The notes beneath the pieces are model-generated. The model saw only the letters and a program-made list of their open reading frames with translations, did no database searches and was not told the DNA's origin. From an uncultured Pelagibacteraceae bacterium (GTDB taxonomy: Bacteria > Pseudomonadota > Alphaproteobacteria > Pelagibacterales > Pelagibacteraceae): a DNA stretch of 64,000 nucleotides. Of this stretch, positions 53,219 through 62,457 are shown piece after piece (within the stretch, counting starts at the first letter, position 1; every line of letters begins with the position of its first letter). The position numbers and the translations under genes were made by a program. Location: NCBI GenBank assembly GCA_902614125.1, contig CACMJW010000001.1, positions 124,001 through 188,000 on the forward strand. Direction: 5' to 3'.

Positions 53219-54106
53219 ATGTCAGTGATTATACATAAAGATACAAAAATTATTATCCAAGGGTTTACCGGAAAAATGGGAACATTTCATGCTGAGGAAA
53301 TGATTAAATATGGATCAAATATAGTTGGAGGTGTCACACCTGGCAAAGGAGGTCAAAAGCATTTAGAAAGGCCAGTTTTTAACACTGTAAAAGATGCTGT
53401 TAAACATACTGGAGCAACAGCATCAATACTATTCGTACCCCCAGCTTTTGCAGCAGACTCAGCAATGGAAGCAGCCGATGCAGGAATTAAAACTTGTGTA
53501 GCTATAGTTGACGGAATTCCATCACACGACATGATTAGAATTAAAAGATACATGAGACGATATTCTAGAACAGAAAAAATGACTTTAGTTGGACCTAACT
53601 GTGCAGGAATTATTAGTCCAGGAAAATCAATGTTAGGAATAATGCCTGGGCACATTTACAAAGAAGGAAGAGTTGGAATTATAAGCCGTTCTGGAACTTT
53701 AGGTTATGAAGCTGCCCAGCAAATGAAAAATTTAGATATAGGAATTTCAACAAGTGTTGGTATTGGGGGTGATCCGATCAACGGAAGTTCATTTAGAGAT
53801 ATAATTGAAAAATTCGAAACTGATGATGAAACTGATGCAGTTTTAATGATAGGAGAAATAGGTGGGCCCCAAGAAGTTGCAGCTGGGGAATTTGCAAAAG
53901 AAAACATGAAAAAGCCTGTTATAGGATATATTGCTGGTTTAACAGCCCCAAAAGGGAGAGTTATGGGTCATGCTGGAGCAATAGTCTCAGCTTATGGAGA
54001 AAGTGCAATTGAAAAGGTTGAAATTTTAAAAGATTGTGGTGTTACCATATCAAAAAACCCTTCTGTAATGGGTGATACTGTAAAATCTGTCTTGGAAAAA
54101 ATGTAA
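53219..54106 (+). CDS. mtkB: Malate-CoA ligase (malate thiokinase) alpha subunit
   Basis: A SucD-like subunit of 295 aa. IIQGFTGKMGTFHAEEMIKYG opens the Rossmann CoA-binding domain, and GGVTPGKGG follows. The catalytic phospho-His is in RVMGHAGAIVSAYGESA near residue 246. The GMxx stretches PNCAGIISPGKSMLGIMPGHI and SRSGTLGYEAAQQM are highly similar to MtkB. The ATG overlaps the end of mtkA (TAAATG). With mcl it splits malate into acetyl-CoA and glyoxylate, or runs in reverse to assimilate glyoxylate. Confidence 0.9.
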   Translation: MSVIIHKDTKIIIQGFTGKMGTFHAEEMIKYGSNIVGGVTPGKGGQKHLERPVFNTVKDAVKHTGATASILFVPPAFAADSAMEAADAGIKTCVAIVDGIPSHDMIRIKRYMRRYSRTEKMTLVGPNCAGIISPGKSMLGIMPGHIYKEGRVGIISRSGTLGYEAAQQMKNLDIGISTSVGIGGDPINGSSFRDIIEKFETDDETDAVLMIGEIGGPQEVAAGEFAKENMKKPVIGYIAGLTAPKGRVMGHAGAIVSAYGESAIEKVEILKDCGVTISKNPSVMGDTVKSVLEKM

Positions 54107-54472
54107 ATGTCTTACGATGATCAAAATATTTTTGCAAAAATTATAAGAGGAGAAATTCCTTGCAAAAAAATTTATGAAGATGATTTTGTGTTATCTTTTT
54201 ATGATATAAATCCACAACGGAAAGTTCACGCTTTGGTGATACCTAAAGGAAAATATATTAACCTAGACGACTTTAATAAAAACGCAACTAAGGATGAGAT
54301 TGTGGGACTTATGAATGGAATATCTATTGTGGCTGAAAAATTAGGTATTTCCTCAGAAAAAGGCAATGGCTATAGAACTTTAGCAAACATTAATGAAGAT
54401 GGAGGACAAGAAGTTCCTCATCTACATTTCCACTTATTTGGTGGTGAAAAAGTAGGTAAAATGGTTTCGTGA
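54107..54472 (+). CDS. hinT: HIT-family nucleotide hydrolase (HinT-like)
   Basis: A 121-aa purine nucleoside phosphoramidase-like protein. DQNIFAKIIRGEIPCKKIYEDD is the N-terminal block and VPHLHFHLFGG the histidine triad with the catalytic middle His. It follows mtkB without a gap. The stop codon overlaps the GTG start of the GNAT gene by 4 bp. The physiological substrate is unknown in most bacteria. Confidence 0.95.
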   Translation: MSYDDQNIFAKIIRGEIPCKKIYEDDFVLSFYDINPQRKVHALVIPKGKYINLDDFNKNATKDEIVGLMNGISIVAEKLGISSEKGNGYRTLANINEDGGQEVPHLHFHLFGGEKVGKMVS

Positions 54473-54981
54473 TAACAAAAGTTAGTCGAAATTTCTTAGA
54501 GATAAATTCAATAGAAGAATTAAATTATTCGAAAAGTCCAAACAATAAATGTGAACTATTTGAGATAAATCCTCCAGATTTTCAAATAAATAAATTTTTT
54601 TATAAACAAATTGGAAGTGATCATAGATGGGTTGATCGTTTAGTTTGGGATGATCAAAAGTGGGTATCTTACGTAAGCAATCCAAATGTTAGAACATATG
54701 TATTGAAAGAAAATAATGATTTAGTTGGATACTTTGAGCTAATTATAAATGAAGAAAAAAATAATTGTGAAATAGCATATTTCGGGATTCTAAAGGAGTT
54801 CTATGGAAAAAAATATGGAGCTCATCTTTTATCATTAGCAATCACAAAGTGTTTTGAGAAAAAAATTAATAAGATATGGCTCCATACTTGTTCCTTGGAC
54901 CATCAAAATGCTCTTAAAAATTACTTAGCTCGGGGAATGAAAATATTCAAGTCAGAAACAATAAATTTAGATATTAATTAA
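54469..54981 (+). CDS. GNAT-family N-acetyltransferase
   Basis: A 170-aa acetyltransferase starting with GTG in the last codons of hinT. The acetyl-CoA site is motif A, AYFGILKEFYGKKYGAHLLSLAI, with the R/Q-x-x-G-x-G/A pattern modified to K-K-Y-G-A. IWLHTCSLDHQNALKNYLARGMKIF is motif B. The substrate cannot be inferred. It is the last gene of a plus-strand run from mcl, and its end overlaps the lolA-like gene by 8 bp. Confidence 0.9.
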   Translation: MITKVSRNFLEINSIEELNYSKSPNNKCELFEINPPDFQINKFFYKQIGSDHRWVDRLVWDDQKWVSYVSNPNVRTYVLKENNDLVGYFELIINEEKNNCEIAYFGILKEFYGKKYGAHLLSLAITKCFEKKINKIWLHTCSLDHQNALKNYLARGMKIFKSETINLDIN

Positions 54982-55528
54982 TATATTTTCTAATATCGAA
55001 CATTTTATCGTCTATTATGATATTTTGTTCAATATCAAATAATCTTGTTTCTACTTTATTTTGATAAATATCAGTAGTTGTCCAGCCAATTATATTTAAA
55101 TTATTCTTATCAAAAAAAATAATAACATTCCAATTATCATGATTTAATTCTATTTTATGATACTCTTGGGTAATTAGATTGTCTCCAAACTCATCAATTT
55201 TTTTAATAATAAATGTTTTATCTAAAATTAGATTAAGTGCAGTCTTTTCTAAATTGTATCTAAAATATTGGTTATTTCTATTTGGATTTATAAGCAATGA
55301 CTTTCCATTTGAAACTAGAACCTTTTTGTAAAAATCATCATATTCACAAAATATTTTTTTTGGATAACTAATTATACAACTTCCTATTTCTTCTTCTTCA
55401 TTAATCTTTTGTTTGAAGTTAAATTTTAAATTTTCAGTAAGAACTAAATTTGAAATTATTTGAGATTTAATAGAACCATATGCATTTGGTATTAAAAGAA
55501 AAAAAATTAAAATTAGATATCTCTTCAT
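54974..55528 (-). CDS. lolA: LolA-like outer-membrane lipoprotein carrier
   Basis: A 184-aa periplasmic protein with a signal peptide (MKRYLILIFFLLIPNAYG). The mature part has the LolA half-barrel pattern: NLKFNFKQKINEEEEIGSCIISYPKKIFCEYDD near the start and LVSNGKSLLINPNRNNQYFRYNLEKTALNLIL. Conservation is modest, but the ftsK-lolA order is standard in alphaproteobacteria and the family layout fits. It carries lipoproteins such as the four lipoproteins encoded in this window across the periplasm. It overlaps ftsK by 4 bp. Confidence 0.85.
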   Translation of the reverse strand: MKRYLILIFFLLIPNAYGSIKSQIISNLVLTENLKFNFKQKINEEEEIGSCIISYPKKIFCEYDDFYKKVLVSNGKSLLINPNRNNQYFRYNLEKTALNLILDKTFIIKKIDEFGDNLITQEYHKIELNHDNWNVIIFFDKNNLNIIGWTTTDIYQNKVETRLFDIEQNIIIDDKMFDIRKYIN

Positions 55529-57615
55529 TTAAGCACTTCTCTTTTACCAACGTGATTCGCTTTACTTACTTCTCCATTAATCTCCATTTGATCTATAATT
55601 CTTGCTGCACGGTTATACCCAATTTGTAATTTTCTTTGCAAGAAAGATGTAGAAGCTTTTCTCTCACTTTTGATGATTTCAAGAGCAGTTTCATATAAAT
55701 CATCTAGGTTTTCATCCTCTTTACCTGAAGATTTTGTATCTTTTTCATCTGCAAAACTTAAAATTTCGTCAACATAATTTGGCTCAGCTTGATTTCTAAG
55801 AAAATTATTTATTTTTTCAATTTCTTCTTCAGATACAAATGGAGCGTGAATTCTGACAATTTTATTTGCAGAGGACATATATAGCATATCTCCTTTTCCA
55901 AGTAATTGTTCTGCCCCTTGTTCACCAAGTATTGTTCTACTATCTATTTTAGAAGTAACTTGAAAAGATATTCTAGTTGGAAAATTAGCTTTTATAGTTC
56001 CTGTAATCACATCTACGCTAGGTCTTTGAGTTGCCATGATAATGTGAATTCCAGCAGCTCTTGCCATTTGAGATAACTTTTGAATATAATTTTCGATTTC
56101 TTTACCAGCAACCAACATAAGGTCAGACATTTCATCTACAATTACAATAATATACGGCATTGATAATTTATGTTTCTCGTTATAACCATCTATGTTTCTA
56201 ACCCCTACTCTTGTCATAAGCTTGTATCTGCTTTCCATTTCCTTGACGACCCATCCTAATACAGATGCAGCTCTTTTTGCTTCTGTAATAACAGGACATA
56301 ATAGGTGAGGAATTCCCTCATAAGTAGATAGTTCAAGCATTTTTGGATCAATTAAAATAAATTTGCATTTTTCGGGAGGATGTTTGTAAAGCAGTGATAG
56401 TATGATTGTATTAATACAAACCGATTTTCCAGATCCTGTAGTACCAGCAATCAATAAATGAGGCATAGAGCCTAGATCTCCAGTTATAGGCATACCAGAG
56501 ATGTTCTTTCCAAGAGCAATAGGTAACTTGATATTTTTTTTTGAAAATTCACTACTACTTATTATTTCGCTTAGATAAACATTTTCTCTTGAAGATTTTG
56601 GTAGCTCTATTCCAATTGAGCTACTACCAGGAATAGTAGCTATTCTAGCTGACTCAGAACTTGTATTTCTTGCAATATCTTCTGATAAATTTATAATTTT
56701 AGATACCTTTACACCAGGGGCAGGTTCAAATTCATTTAATGTAACTACTGGGCCATTACTAATTTTATTTATTTTTCCTTCAACTCCAAAATCTAATAAA
56801 ATTTTCTCAAGTGTCTGTCCATTAACCTTAACCTCGGACGAATTCTCTCTCTCCTTTTTTGTTGGTTGTTTTAAAAAATCCAACGTGGGAAGTTTGAATT
56901 TAGCAGGTTTAATATCTGGTTTAGGTTTTTCATCAAAAGAAAAGTTTTCTTGAATTGATGCTTGGCTTATTTCAGTTTCTACATTTTCCTCAGTTTCTGG
57001 GTTTATTGTAACATTTTCAAAATTGTCTTTTCTTTTTAAAAATAATGATATTTTCTTAAAGATATTTAATATGTATGAAATTTTAAAATTTACACTTTTT
57101 AAGAAAAATAATAATATCAAAATAATTAATGAGTAGTATGAAAGGTATTCAAAACTTTTTGTTAAATTTAATATAAACGTATCTTTAAATAAATTACCTA
57201 AAAAACCATTGTTACCATTTATCGTTAACCAATAAGAATTTTCATTAAACGCCGAAAAGAATAATGAAGCTAATAAAACATAAAGAATTATAAAAAAAGT
57301 ATTTTCGATTATTGATAAAAATTTTTTTGATAAAGCAATACCCAAACCTGTGAAGAAAAATGTAAATGGTATAAGCAAAGAAACTAAACCAAAACTTTGA
57401 AACAATAGATCAGATAAAAAACTTCCTTTAGAACCCATTAAATTTTTAATTGGAGTATTATCTGGAAAAATAAAATTAGGATCTTCTGGAGAATAAGTGA
57501 CCAGGGATATAAAAACAAAAATTGATGCTAAAATTATTAATATACCGATTAATTCCGATAATCTATTAATACAAAAAGTACCAATTTTGTTAATAAATTC
57601 CTTCATATTGTGCAA
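55525..57615 (-). CDS. ftsK: DNA translocase FtsK
   Basis: A septal DNA pump of 696 aa, shorter than E. coli FtsK but normal for alphaproteobacteria. About four transmembrane segments lie in residues 20-185, then a charged linker to about 250. The motor follows, with Walker A GTTGSGKSVCINTI near 390 and Walker B YIIVIVDEMSDLM. The C-terminal gamma winged helix (ASTSFLQRKLQIGYNRAARIIDQME) reads KOPS-like sequences. It helps resolve chromosome dimers at the septum. The start may be the second Met, 9 bp downstream. Confidence 0.97.
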   Translation of the reverse strand: MHNMKEFINKIGTFCINRLSELIGILIILASIFVFISLVTYSPEDPNFIFPDNTPIKNLMGSKGSFLSDLLFQSFGLVSLLIPFTFFFTGLGIALSKKFLSIIENTFFIILYVLLASLFFSAFNENSYWLTINGNNGFLGNLFKDTFILNLTKSFEYLSYYSLIILILLFFLKSVNFKISYILNIFKKISLFLKRKDNFENVTINPETEENVETEISQASIQENFSFDEKPKPDIKPAKFKLPTLDFLKQPTKKERENSSEVKVNGQTLEKILLDFGVEGKINKISNGPVVTLNEFEPAPGVKVSKIINLSEDIARNTSSESARIATIPGSSSIGIELPKSSRENVYLSEIISSSEFSKKNIKLPIALGKNISGMPITGDLGSMPHLLIAGTTGSGKSVCINTIILSLLYKHPPEKCKFILIDPKMLELSTYEGIPHLLCPVITEAKRAASVLGWVVKEMESRYKLMTRVGVRNIDGYNEKHKLSMPYIIVIVDEMSDLMLVAGKEIENYIQKLSQMARAAGIHIIMATQRPSVDVITGTIKANFPTRISFQVTSKIDSRTILGEQGAEQLLGKGDMLYMSSANKIVRIHAPFVSEEEIEKINNFLRNQAEPNYVDEILSFADEKDTKSSGKEDENLDDLYETALEIIKSERKASTSFLQRKLQIGYNRAARIIDQMEINGEVSKANHVGKREVLK

Positions 57616-57668
57616 ATCAGTTATGTCACTTTTACCATTATACTATTATTGTTAAAATTAAATAATAA

Positions 57669-58766
57669 ATGAACATTTGTCTGATAGGCTATAATCTTAC
57701 AAACTTTTTATTAGCAATATTGCTAAGTAAAAAAGGTTTTAAAGTAGATATAATTTTTGAAGATAAAAATATAAATAAATCAACAAATAGGACAATCGGT
57801 GTTTCAAAAAAAAATATTGAATTTATAAAATCTTTTTTAAATATTCCCGATCAACATCTATGGCCAATTCATGAAATTGAAATTTTTAATTTAAATAATA
57901 ATCCATCTAAAAAAATTAGATTTAAAAACGGTAAAACTGAGAATTTTTTTATAATTAAACAAGACTATTTTAACAAACTATCTGAAAAGAAGTGCAGGGG
58001 GATTAAGAATATTAATTTCAAAAAATATAAAGTAAACGAAATTTTAAAATTAGAAAAAAAAAATAATTACAATTTAATAGTAAATTCTCAATCAAATAAT
58101 ATTGTGATGAAAAAGTTTTTTTCAAATAGTATTAAACAAGATTATGAGAGCACAGCTTTCACAACGATTATAAATCATAAAAAATTTGATAACTATAAAG
58201 CTATACAAGTTTTTACAAAATATGGACCACTAGCCTTCTTGCCATTATCTAGAGACAAAACATCAATAGTCTATTCTGTTCAAAAAAAATTCAGACTTAA
58301 TTTTGACCAGATAAAAAATGAAATACTAAAACATTCGAAAAAATATGATTTAAAAAAATTGGATGATCTAGAAAAATCTGATTTAAAATACAGCTTCCCA
58401 AGAAAATTTGTTCATAAAAACATTATCTGTTTTGGAGATGCTTTGCACAAAATTCACCCTCTAGCTGGTCAAGGATTTAATATGACCTTGAGAGATTTAA
58501 AACTTTTTTTGAAAATAATTGAAAATAGATTAAATTTTGGTTTAGATGTCGATAGATCTTCGCTAATTGAGTTTAGAAATAAAACTAAACATTATAATTA
58601 TATTTTTGGTATTGGAATAAATCTTATCAACGAATTTTTTAAAATAGATAGTAAATTAAACGGTAGATTATCAGATAATGTTTTTAGTTTTTTAGATACA
58701 AATGAATTATTTAAAAAGAATTCAATTTTAATTGCTGACAAGGGTATAAACTTTTTTACTGAATAG
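57669..58766 (+). CDS. UbiH/VisC-family FAD monooxygenase, shortened
   Basis: A 365-aa flavoprotein of the ubiquinone-hydroxylase family. The C-terminal GD motif IICFGDALHKIHPLAGQGFNMTLRD is intact, and DYESTAFTTIINHKK with KYGPLAFLPLSRDKTSIVYS matches the middle of UbiH. The N-terminal FAD fingerprint GxGxxG reads GYNLTN, with the second and third Gly replaced by Asn. The family position between ftsK and the Lon-N gene agrees with alphaproteobacterial ubiH. It is probably a ring hydroxylase of ubiquinone synthesis, but the altered FAD motif leaves activity open. Confidence 0.8.
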   Translation: MNICLIGYNLTNFLLAILLSKKGFKVDIIFEDKNINKSTNRTIGVSKKNIEFIKSFLNIPDQHLWPIHEIEIFNLNNNPSKKIRFKNGKTENFFIIKQDYFNKLSEKKCRGIKNINFKKYKVNEILKLEKKNNYNLIVNSQSNNIVMKKFFSNSIKQDYESTAFTTIINHKKFDNYKAIQVFTKYGPLAFLPLSRDKTSIVYSVQKKFRLNFDQIKNEILKHSKKYDLKKLDDLEKSDLKYSFPRKFVHKNIICFGDALHKIHPLAGQGFNMTLRDLKLFLKIIENRLNFGLDVDRSSLIEFRNKTKHYNYIFGIGINLINEFFKIDSKLNGRLSDNVFSFLDTNELFKKNSILIADKGINFFTE

Positions 58767-59406
58767 TTTTGTTAGTAAAATTAAAGTTAGTATAAGTAAT
58801 TAATATTTCCTCTAACTTATGTTTCCTCTCAATTAAATTACTTGTCTCTAATAAAATCTGTTTTTCTTCCAATGTAAATGGCGAGGCCATAGACAAAGTA
58901 TTTATAGTTTGCTCAACACTTTGTTTTTCAAGGTCTTTCCAATTAATTTGATAACCTTGTTGCTCAAATAATTTCTTAAGGTTATTAAAAACTTGTTTTA
59001 AATCAGAAAATTTTATTTGCTCCTTTTTTTCAATTAAGTCGTTAGAGAATTTTTCAAAATTTACCTCACATTCTCTATAAAGTTTATCTGAATTTATTTC
59101 ACTAATAGTTTCATATCTACATATCCCATTTAGAACAATTAGATATCTTCCATCTTCTGTTTCATTAAAACTTGTGATTTTTCCAACACAACCGATTTTA
59201 TGAAGATCAGGTTTTTTTAAATTACCAGTTTTCTTAGGCTGTATCATTCCAATATATCTATTGCTTTTCATACTATCGTCTATCATTTGTATATACCTTG
59301 GTTCAAAAATATTTAATGGAACTGTAGTTTTAGGAAAAATTATAAAATTAGACAGTGGAAAAACAGGAATTTTTTTTGGTAAATCTTTGTTTATCATATT
59401 GATCAT
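58756..59406 (-). CDS. Stand-alone Lon N-terminal (LON substrate-binding) domain protein
   Basis: A 216-aa protein consisting only of the PUA-like LON domain: KKIPVFPLSNFIIFPKTTVPLNIFEPRYIQMI, then IGMIQP, HKIGCVGKITSFNETEDGRYLIVLNGICRYE, and a helical C-terminus. It has no ATPase or protease part. Its function is unknown; it may bind hydrophobic peptides or tune proteolysis. It converges on the ubiH-like gene with an 11-bp overlap. The start may be the first or second Met. Confidence 0.92.
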   Translation of the reverse strand: MINMINKDLPKKIPVFPLSNFIIFPKTTVPLNIFEPRYIQMIDDSMKSNRYIGMIQPKKTGNLKKPDLHKIGCVGKITSFNETEDGRYLIVLNGICRYETISEINSDKLYRECEVNFEKFSNDLIEKKEQIKFSDLKQVFNNLKKLFEQQGYQINWKDLEKQSVEQTINTLSMASPFTLEEKQILLETSNLIERKHKLEEILITYTNFNFTNKTIQ

Positions 59407-59449
59407 TTAATTTAAAAACAATTATATAGTATGACTTCACTATAATTCA

Positions 59450-61102
59450 ATGAGAGAAAAAAATTTAAATTTTGACAGACAGAAAATATTCAAATTATTT
59501 CAAGAAAAAAAATATGCCAAAATATCTAAGATCTCAAAATCTATCTTAAAGACTTTTATAAATGATAAAGAAATTTACAAAATTATAATATTTAGTGAAA
59601 TAAGTGAAAAAAATCTTGATAAAGCTCTTAGAGTCTCAGGCAAATTACTTGCCTTAAATGATGACGCTGAGACAAATTACATTCATGGAAATGTTCTTAA
59701 ACTTCAAAATAAGTTTGAAGAGGCAATAATATTTTATAAAAAAGCAGTTGATTTTAAAAAAGACTTCTTCGAAGCTTACAATAATCTTGCTAGTTCTCAG
59801 AAAAAAATTGGCTTAGTTGACGATGCTATTAAAAACTATAACAAGTCTATTAAAATTAAAAAGGATAATCTTGAAGCATATTTTAATTTAGGGAATTTAT
59901 TTTATGATGAAAAAAAATTTGATAATGCTCTTAGATCTTATAAAAAAGTAATAGAGATTAATAAACAATTTCCTAAATCATATTTTTTAATAGCACAAAT
60001 AAAATCAATTCAAGGAAAATTTGATGATGCAAAAACATTTTTTTTAAAAGCAATAGAGAAAGATAAATTTTTATCAGAGGCTTATGTACATTATGTAAAC
60101 ACTAGAAAAATAAAACATGATGATAATATTGTAAGTACTCTTGAGGAGCTTCTAAAAATAGAAAATCTTGAAAATAAGTTAATAATAGATTTTTCATATG
60201 CTCTAAGTAAAATATATTTTGATATTGATAAAATTGATCTTGGATTTCAATTACTTAAAAAAGCAAAAGATCTGTATTTAAGTTCAAATAATTTTTCAAT
60301 TGATGAAGAAAAAAATCATTTTAAAAAAGTTCGAGAATATTTTTTAAGCAATGAAGTCTCTGAAATAAAGATACAAAATACATATAAAAAAAAACCAATT
60401 TTTATACTTGGCATGCCAAGGTCTGGTACTAGTCTCATAGAGCAAATAGTTTCAACTCACTCAAATGTTTATGGTGCTGGTGAATTAACAATACTTCCCA
60501 AAATCATGCATAAATCTATTTGGGATAAATATACAAACCCTGAGGAATTATTAACTTTTATTAGGGAGGAATACTTAAATCAAATCTCTGAATTTAAAGT
60601 TAATCAGGAATTTGTTGTTGATAAGATGCCTTTTAATTTTTTTTATATAGGATTTATTTTAAAATCCATTCCTGAAGCAAAAATAATACACATACACAGA
60701 AATCCAATGGCAGTCTGCTGGTCAAATTTTAAAGCAAATTTTTTTGACAATGTTGGTATGAATTATGCTCATAAATTAGAAACTATAGGTGAATTCTACT
60801 TGATTTATAATGAGATAATGAAATTTTGGAGCGAAACTTATTCTGATAGTTTGATTAACATTGATTATGATAAGTTTGTAATTGATTATGAAACGAGTTC
60901 TAAAAATATAATTTCTGATATTGGATTGAATTGGGAGAATGAGATTTTAAAATTTCACGAAAACAATAGAGTTGTAGAAACAAACTCCTTGTTGCAAGTC
61001 AGAAGCAAAGTATACCAAGATAGTTCTAAAAACTGGAAAAAATACAAGAAACACTTATCACCTATCATGGAAATACTTAAAAATAATAATATAGAATTCT
61101 AA
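59450..61102 (+). CDS. TPR-repeat sulfotransferase (second copy)
   Basis: A 550-aa protein with the same layout as the gene at 20845. Residues 1-265 hold about six TPRs (for example YIHGNVLKLQNKFEEAIIFYKKAVD and YFNLGNLFYDEKKFDNALRSYKKVIE). The C-terminal sulfotransferase has PAPS loop ILGMPRSGTSLIEQIV near 325 and IIHIHRNPMAVCWSNF as the 3'-phosphate site. The acceptor is unknown. It starts a two-gene sulfotransferase cassette ending beside tRNA-Gly. Confidence 0.9.
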   Translation: MREKNLNFDRQKIFKLFQEKKYAKISKISKSILKTFINDKEIYKIIIFSEISEKNLDKALRVSGKLLALNDDAETNYIHGNVLKLQNKFEEAIIFYKKAVDFKKDFFEAYNNLASSQKKIGLVDDAIKNYNKSIKIKKDNLEAYFNLGNLFYDEKKFDNALRSYKKVIEINKQFPKSYFLIAQIKSIQGKFDDAKTFFLKAIEKDKFLSEAYVHYVNTRKIKHDDNIVSTLEELLKIENLENKLIIDFSYALSKIYFDIDKIDLGFQLLKKAKDLYLSSNNFSIDEEKNHFKKVREYFLSNEVSEIKIQNTYKKKPIFILGMPRSGTSLIEQIVSTHSNVYGAGELTILPKIMHKSIWDKYTNPEELLTFIREEYLNQISEFKVNQEFVVDKMPFNFFYIGFILKSIPEAKIIHIHRNPMAVCWSNFKANFFDNVGMNYAHKLETIGEFYLIYNEIMKFWSETYSDSLINIDYDKFVIDYETSSKNIISDIGLNWENEILKFHENNRVVETNSLLQVRSKVYQDSSKNWKKYKKHLSPIMEILKNNNIEF

Positions 61103-61105
61103 ATA

Positions 61106-61957
61106 ATGATTTTTTGGATAGCATCCTACCCGAAAAGTGGAAACACATGGATAAGATCACTTCTTTGTTCTTATTACTTCACTGAAGATGGTATATTTAC
61201 TGACGACGCATTATTAAAAAATATTGGACAATTTCCTGAAAAAAAACACTTCGAAAAGTTTGATTACAATATTTCAGTGCCTGGAGACACAGCTCAACAC
61301 TGGATTAAAGCGCAAGATACAATTAATCAAGACAAAAAATTTAAATTTTTTAAAACACATAACTTTTTAGGGAAAATTGGTAACACACAATTTACAAACG
61401 AAAAAAATACTGTAGGTGCAATTTATATTCTAAGAGATCCACGAAATGTCATTACTTCACTTAAGAATCATTTTGAAATGAGTTATGAAGAATCGTTAGA
61501 ATTTATGCTTAATGAAAGAAAATTTACGTATGATTATTTTAAAAAAAAAGATTATAGCGATTTTCAGTTTTTAAGCTCATGGGAAAAGAATTATCAAACT
61601 TGGATAAATAATAAAATTTTTCCAACATTAGTCATTAAATACGAAAATTTAATTAAACAAACTTACGAAGAATTTAAAAAAATTGTAAAATTTATAGATA
61701 ATCTAATGGAAAAAGATAATGAATTTAATAAAAATAAAGCACTTAATGCTTTATCAAGCACAAGTTTTTCTAATTTAAAAAAAATCGAAAATACAAAGGG
61801 TTTTTCTGAGTCATTAGATTCGAAAATGAAAAACGGAAAGATACCTTTTTTTCATTTAGGACCAGAAAATAATTGGAAAAATAAGTTAGATGAAGATTTT
61901 CAAATTAAAGTAAATGAAGTTTTTAAAAAGAACTTAGATGAATTGCATTATCTATAA
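61106..61957 (+). CDS. Sulfotransferase (single-domain)
   Basis: A 283-aa sulfotransferase of the Sulfotransfer_1 type, without TPRs. The PAPS loop is WIASYPKSGNTWIRSLLCSYY at residues 4-24, FFKTHNF is the classical TKTHxP-like strand, and YILRDPRNVITSLKNHFE binds the 3'-phosphate. The C-terminal FFHLGPENNWKNKLDEDFQ is the conserved GxxGxWK segment. It lies 3 bp after the TPR-sulfotransferase, so they are likely cotranscribed and may modify the same surface structure. The family acts on lipids, glycans or small alcohols. Confidence 0.92.
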   Translation: MIFWIASYPKSGNTWIRSLLCSYYFTEDGIFTDDALLKNIGQFPEKKHFEKFDYNISVPGDTAQHWIKAQDTINQDKKFKFFKTHNFLGKIGNTQFTNEKNTVGAIYILRDPRNVITSLKNHFEMSYEESLEFMLNERKFTYDYFKKKDYSDFQFLSSWEKNYQTWINNKIFPTLVIKYENLIKQTYEEFKKIVKFIDNLMEKDNEFNKNKALNALSSTSFSNLKKIENTKGFSESLDSKMKNGKIPFFHLGPENNWKNKLDEDFQIKVNEVFKKNLDELHYL

Positions 61958-62030
61958 TAAATTATTAGAAACAAATTTTGCCTCTTGCTTAATTTTAAAA
62001 AAGCCATTAATTTTAAGAATAATATAATAA

Positions 62031-62105
62031 GCGGGCATAGCTCAGTGGTAGAGCGTCTCGTTGCCAACGAGAAGGTCGTGGGTTCGAGTCCCATTGCCCG
62101 CTCCA
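62031..62105 (+). tRNA. tRNA-Gly (anticodon GCC)
   Basis: A cloverleaf folds cleanly. The acceptor GCGGGCA pairs with TGCCCGC (62095-62101), followed by discriminator T and an encoded CCA (62103-62105). The anticodon stem TCTCG/CGAGA surrounds loop TTGCCAA, with anticodon GCC at 62063-62065. The T arm holds GGTTCGAGTCC. Sulfotransferase genes lie upstream and a pterin dehydratase 7 bp downstream. Confidence 0.98.
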
Positions 62106-62112
62106 AAAAACT

Positions 62113-62457
62113 ATGAGTGATTTAGCTAGTAAAAAATGTATTCCTTGTGAGGGAAATATTCCTCCTTTTAAAATTGAGGAAATACACAACTATCTAAAAA
62201 AAGTTGATGGCTGGTCAGTCAAGGAAGATGGTCTTGATGGGTATCATTTAATAAAAGATTATAAATTTGAAAATTTTTTAAAAAGCCAAGAATTTGTAAA
62301 TAAAGTAGGAGAAATTGCAGAGAGTGAGGGTCATCATCCAGATATATGGTTTGGATGGGGATATGCTAAAATTAAAATTTATACTCATGCAATAAAAGGC
62401 TTGGCTGAAAGTGATTTTATATTAGCAGCAAAAATTGATAAAATTATTAATGTTTAA
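62113..62457 (+). CDS. phhB: Pterin-4a-carbinolamine dehydratase (PCD/DCoH)
   Basis: A 114-aa enzyme that recycles the 4a-hydroxytetrahydropterin product of aromatic amino acid hydroxylases. The active-site motif ESEGHHPDIWFGWGYAKIKIYTHAIKGL contains the conserved HHP and the later His. The N-terminal CIPCEGN stretch, with two cysteines, is common in the bacterial branch. No phenylalanine hydroxylase is in the window; in bacteria without one, PCD may serve molybdopterin or folate chemistry. Its stop overlaps purH by 11 bp. Confidence 0.95.
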   Translation: MSDLASKKCIPCEGNIPPFKIEEIHNYLKKVDGWSVKEDGLDGYHLIKDYKFENFLKSQEFVNKVGEIAESEGHHPDIWFGWGYAKIKIYTHAIKGLAESDFILAAKIDKIINV

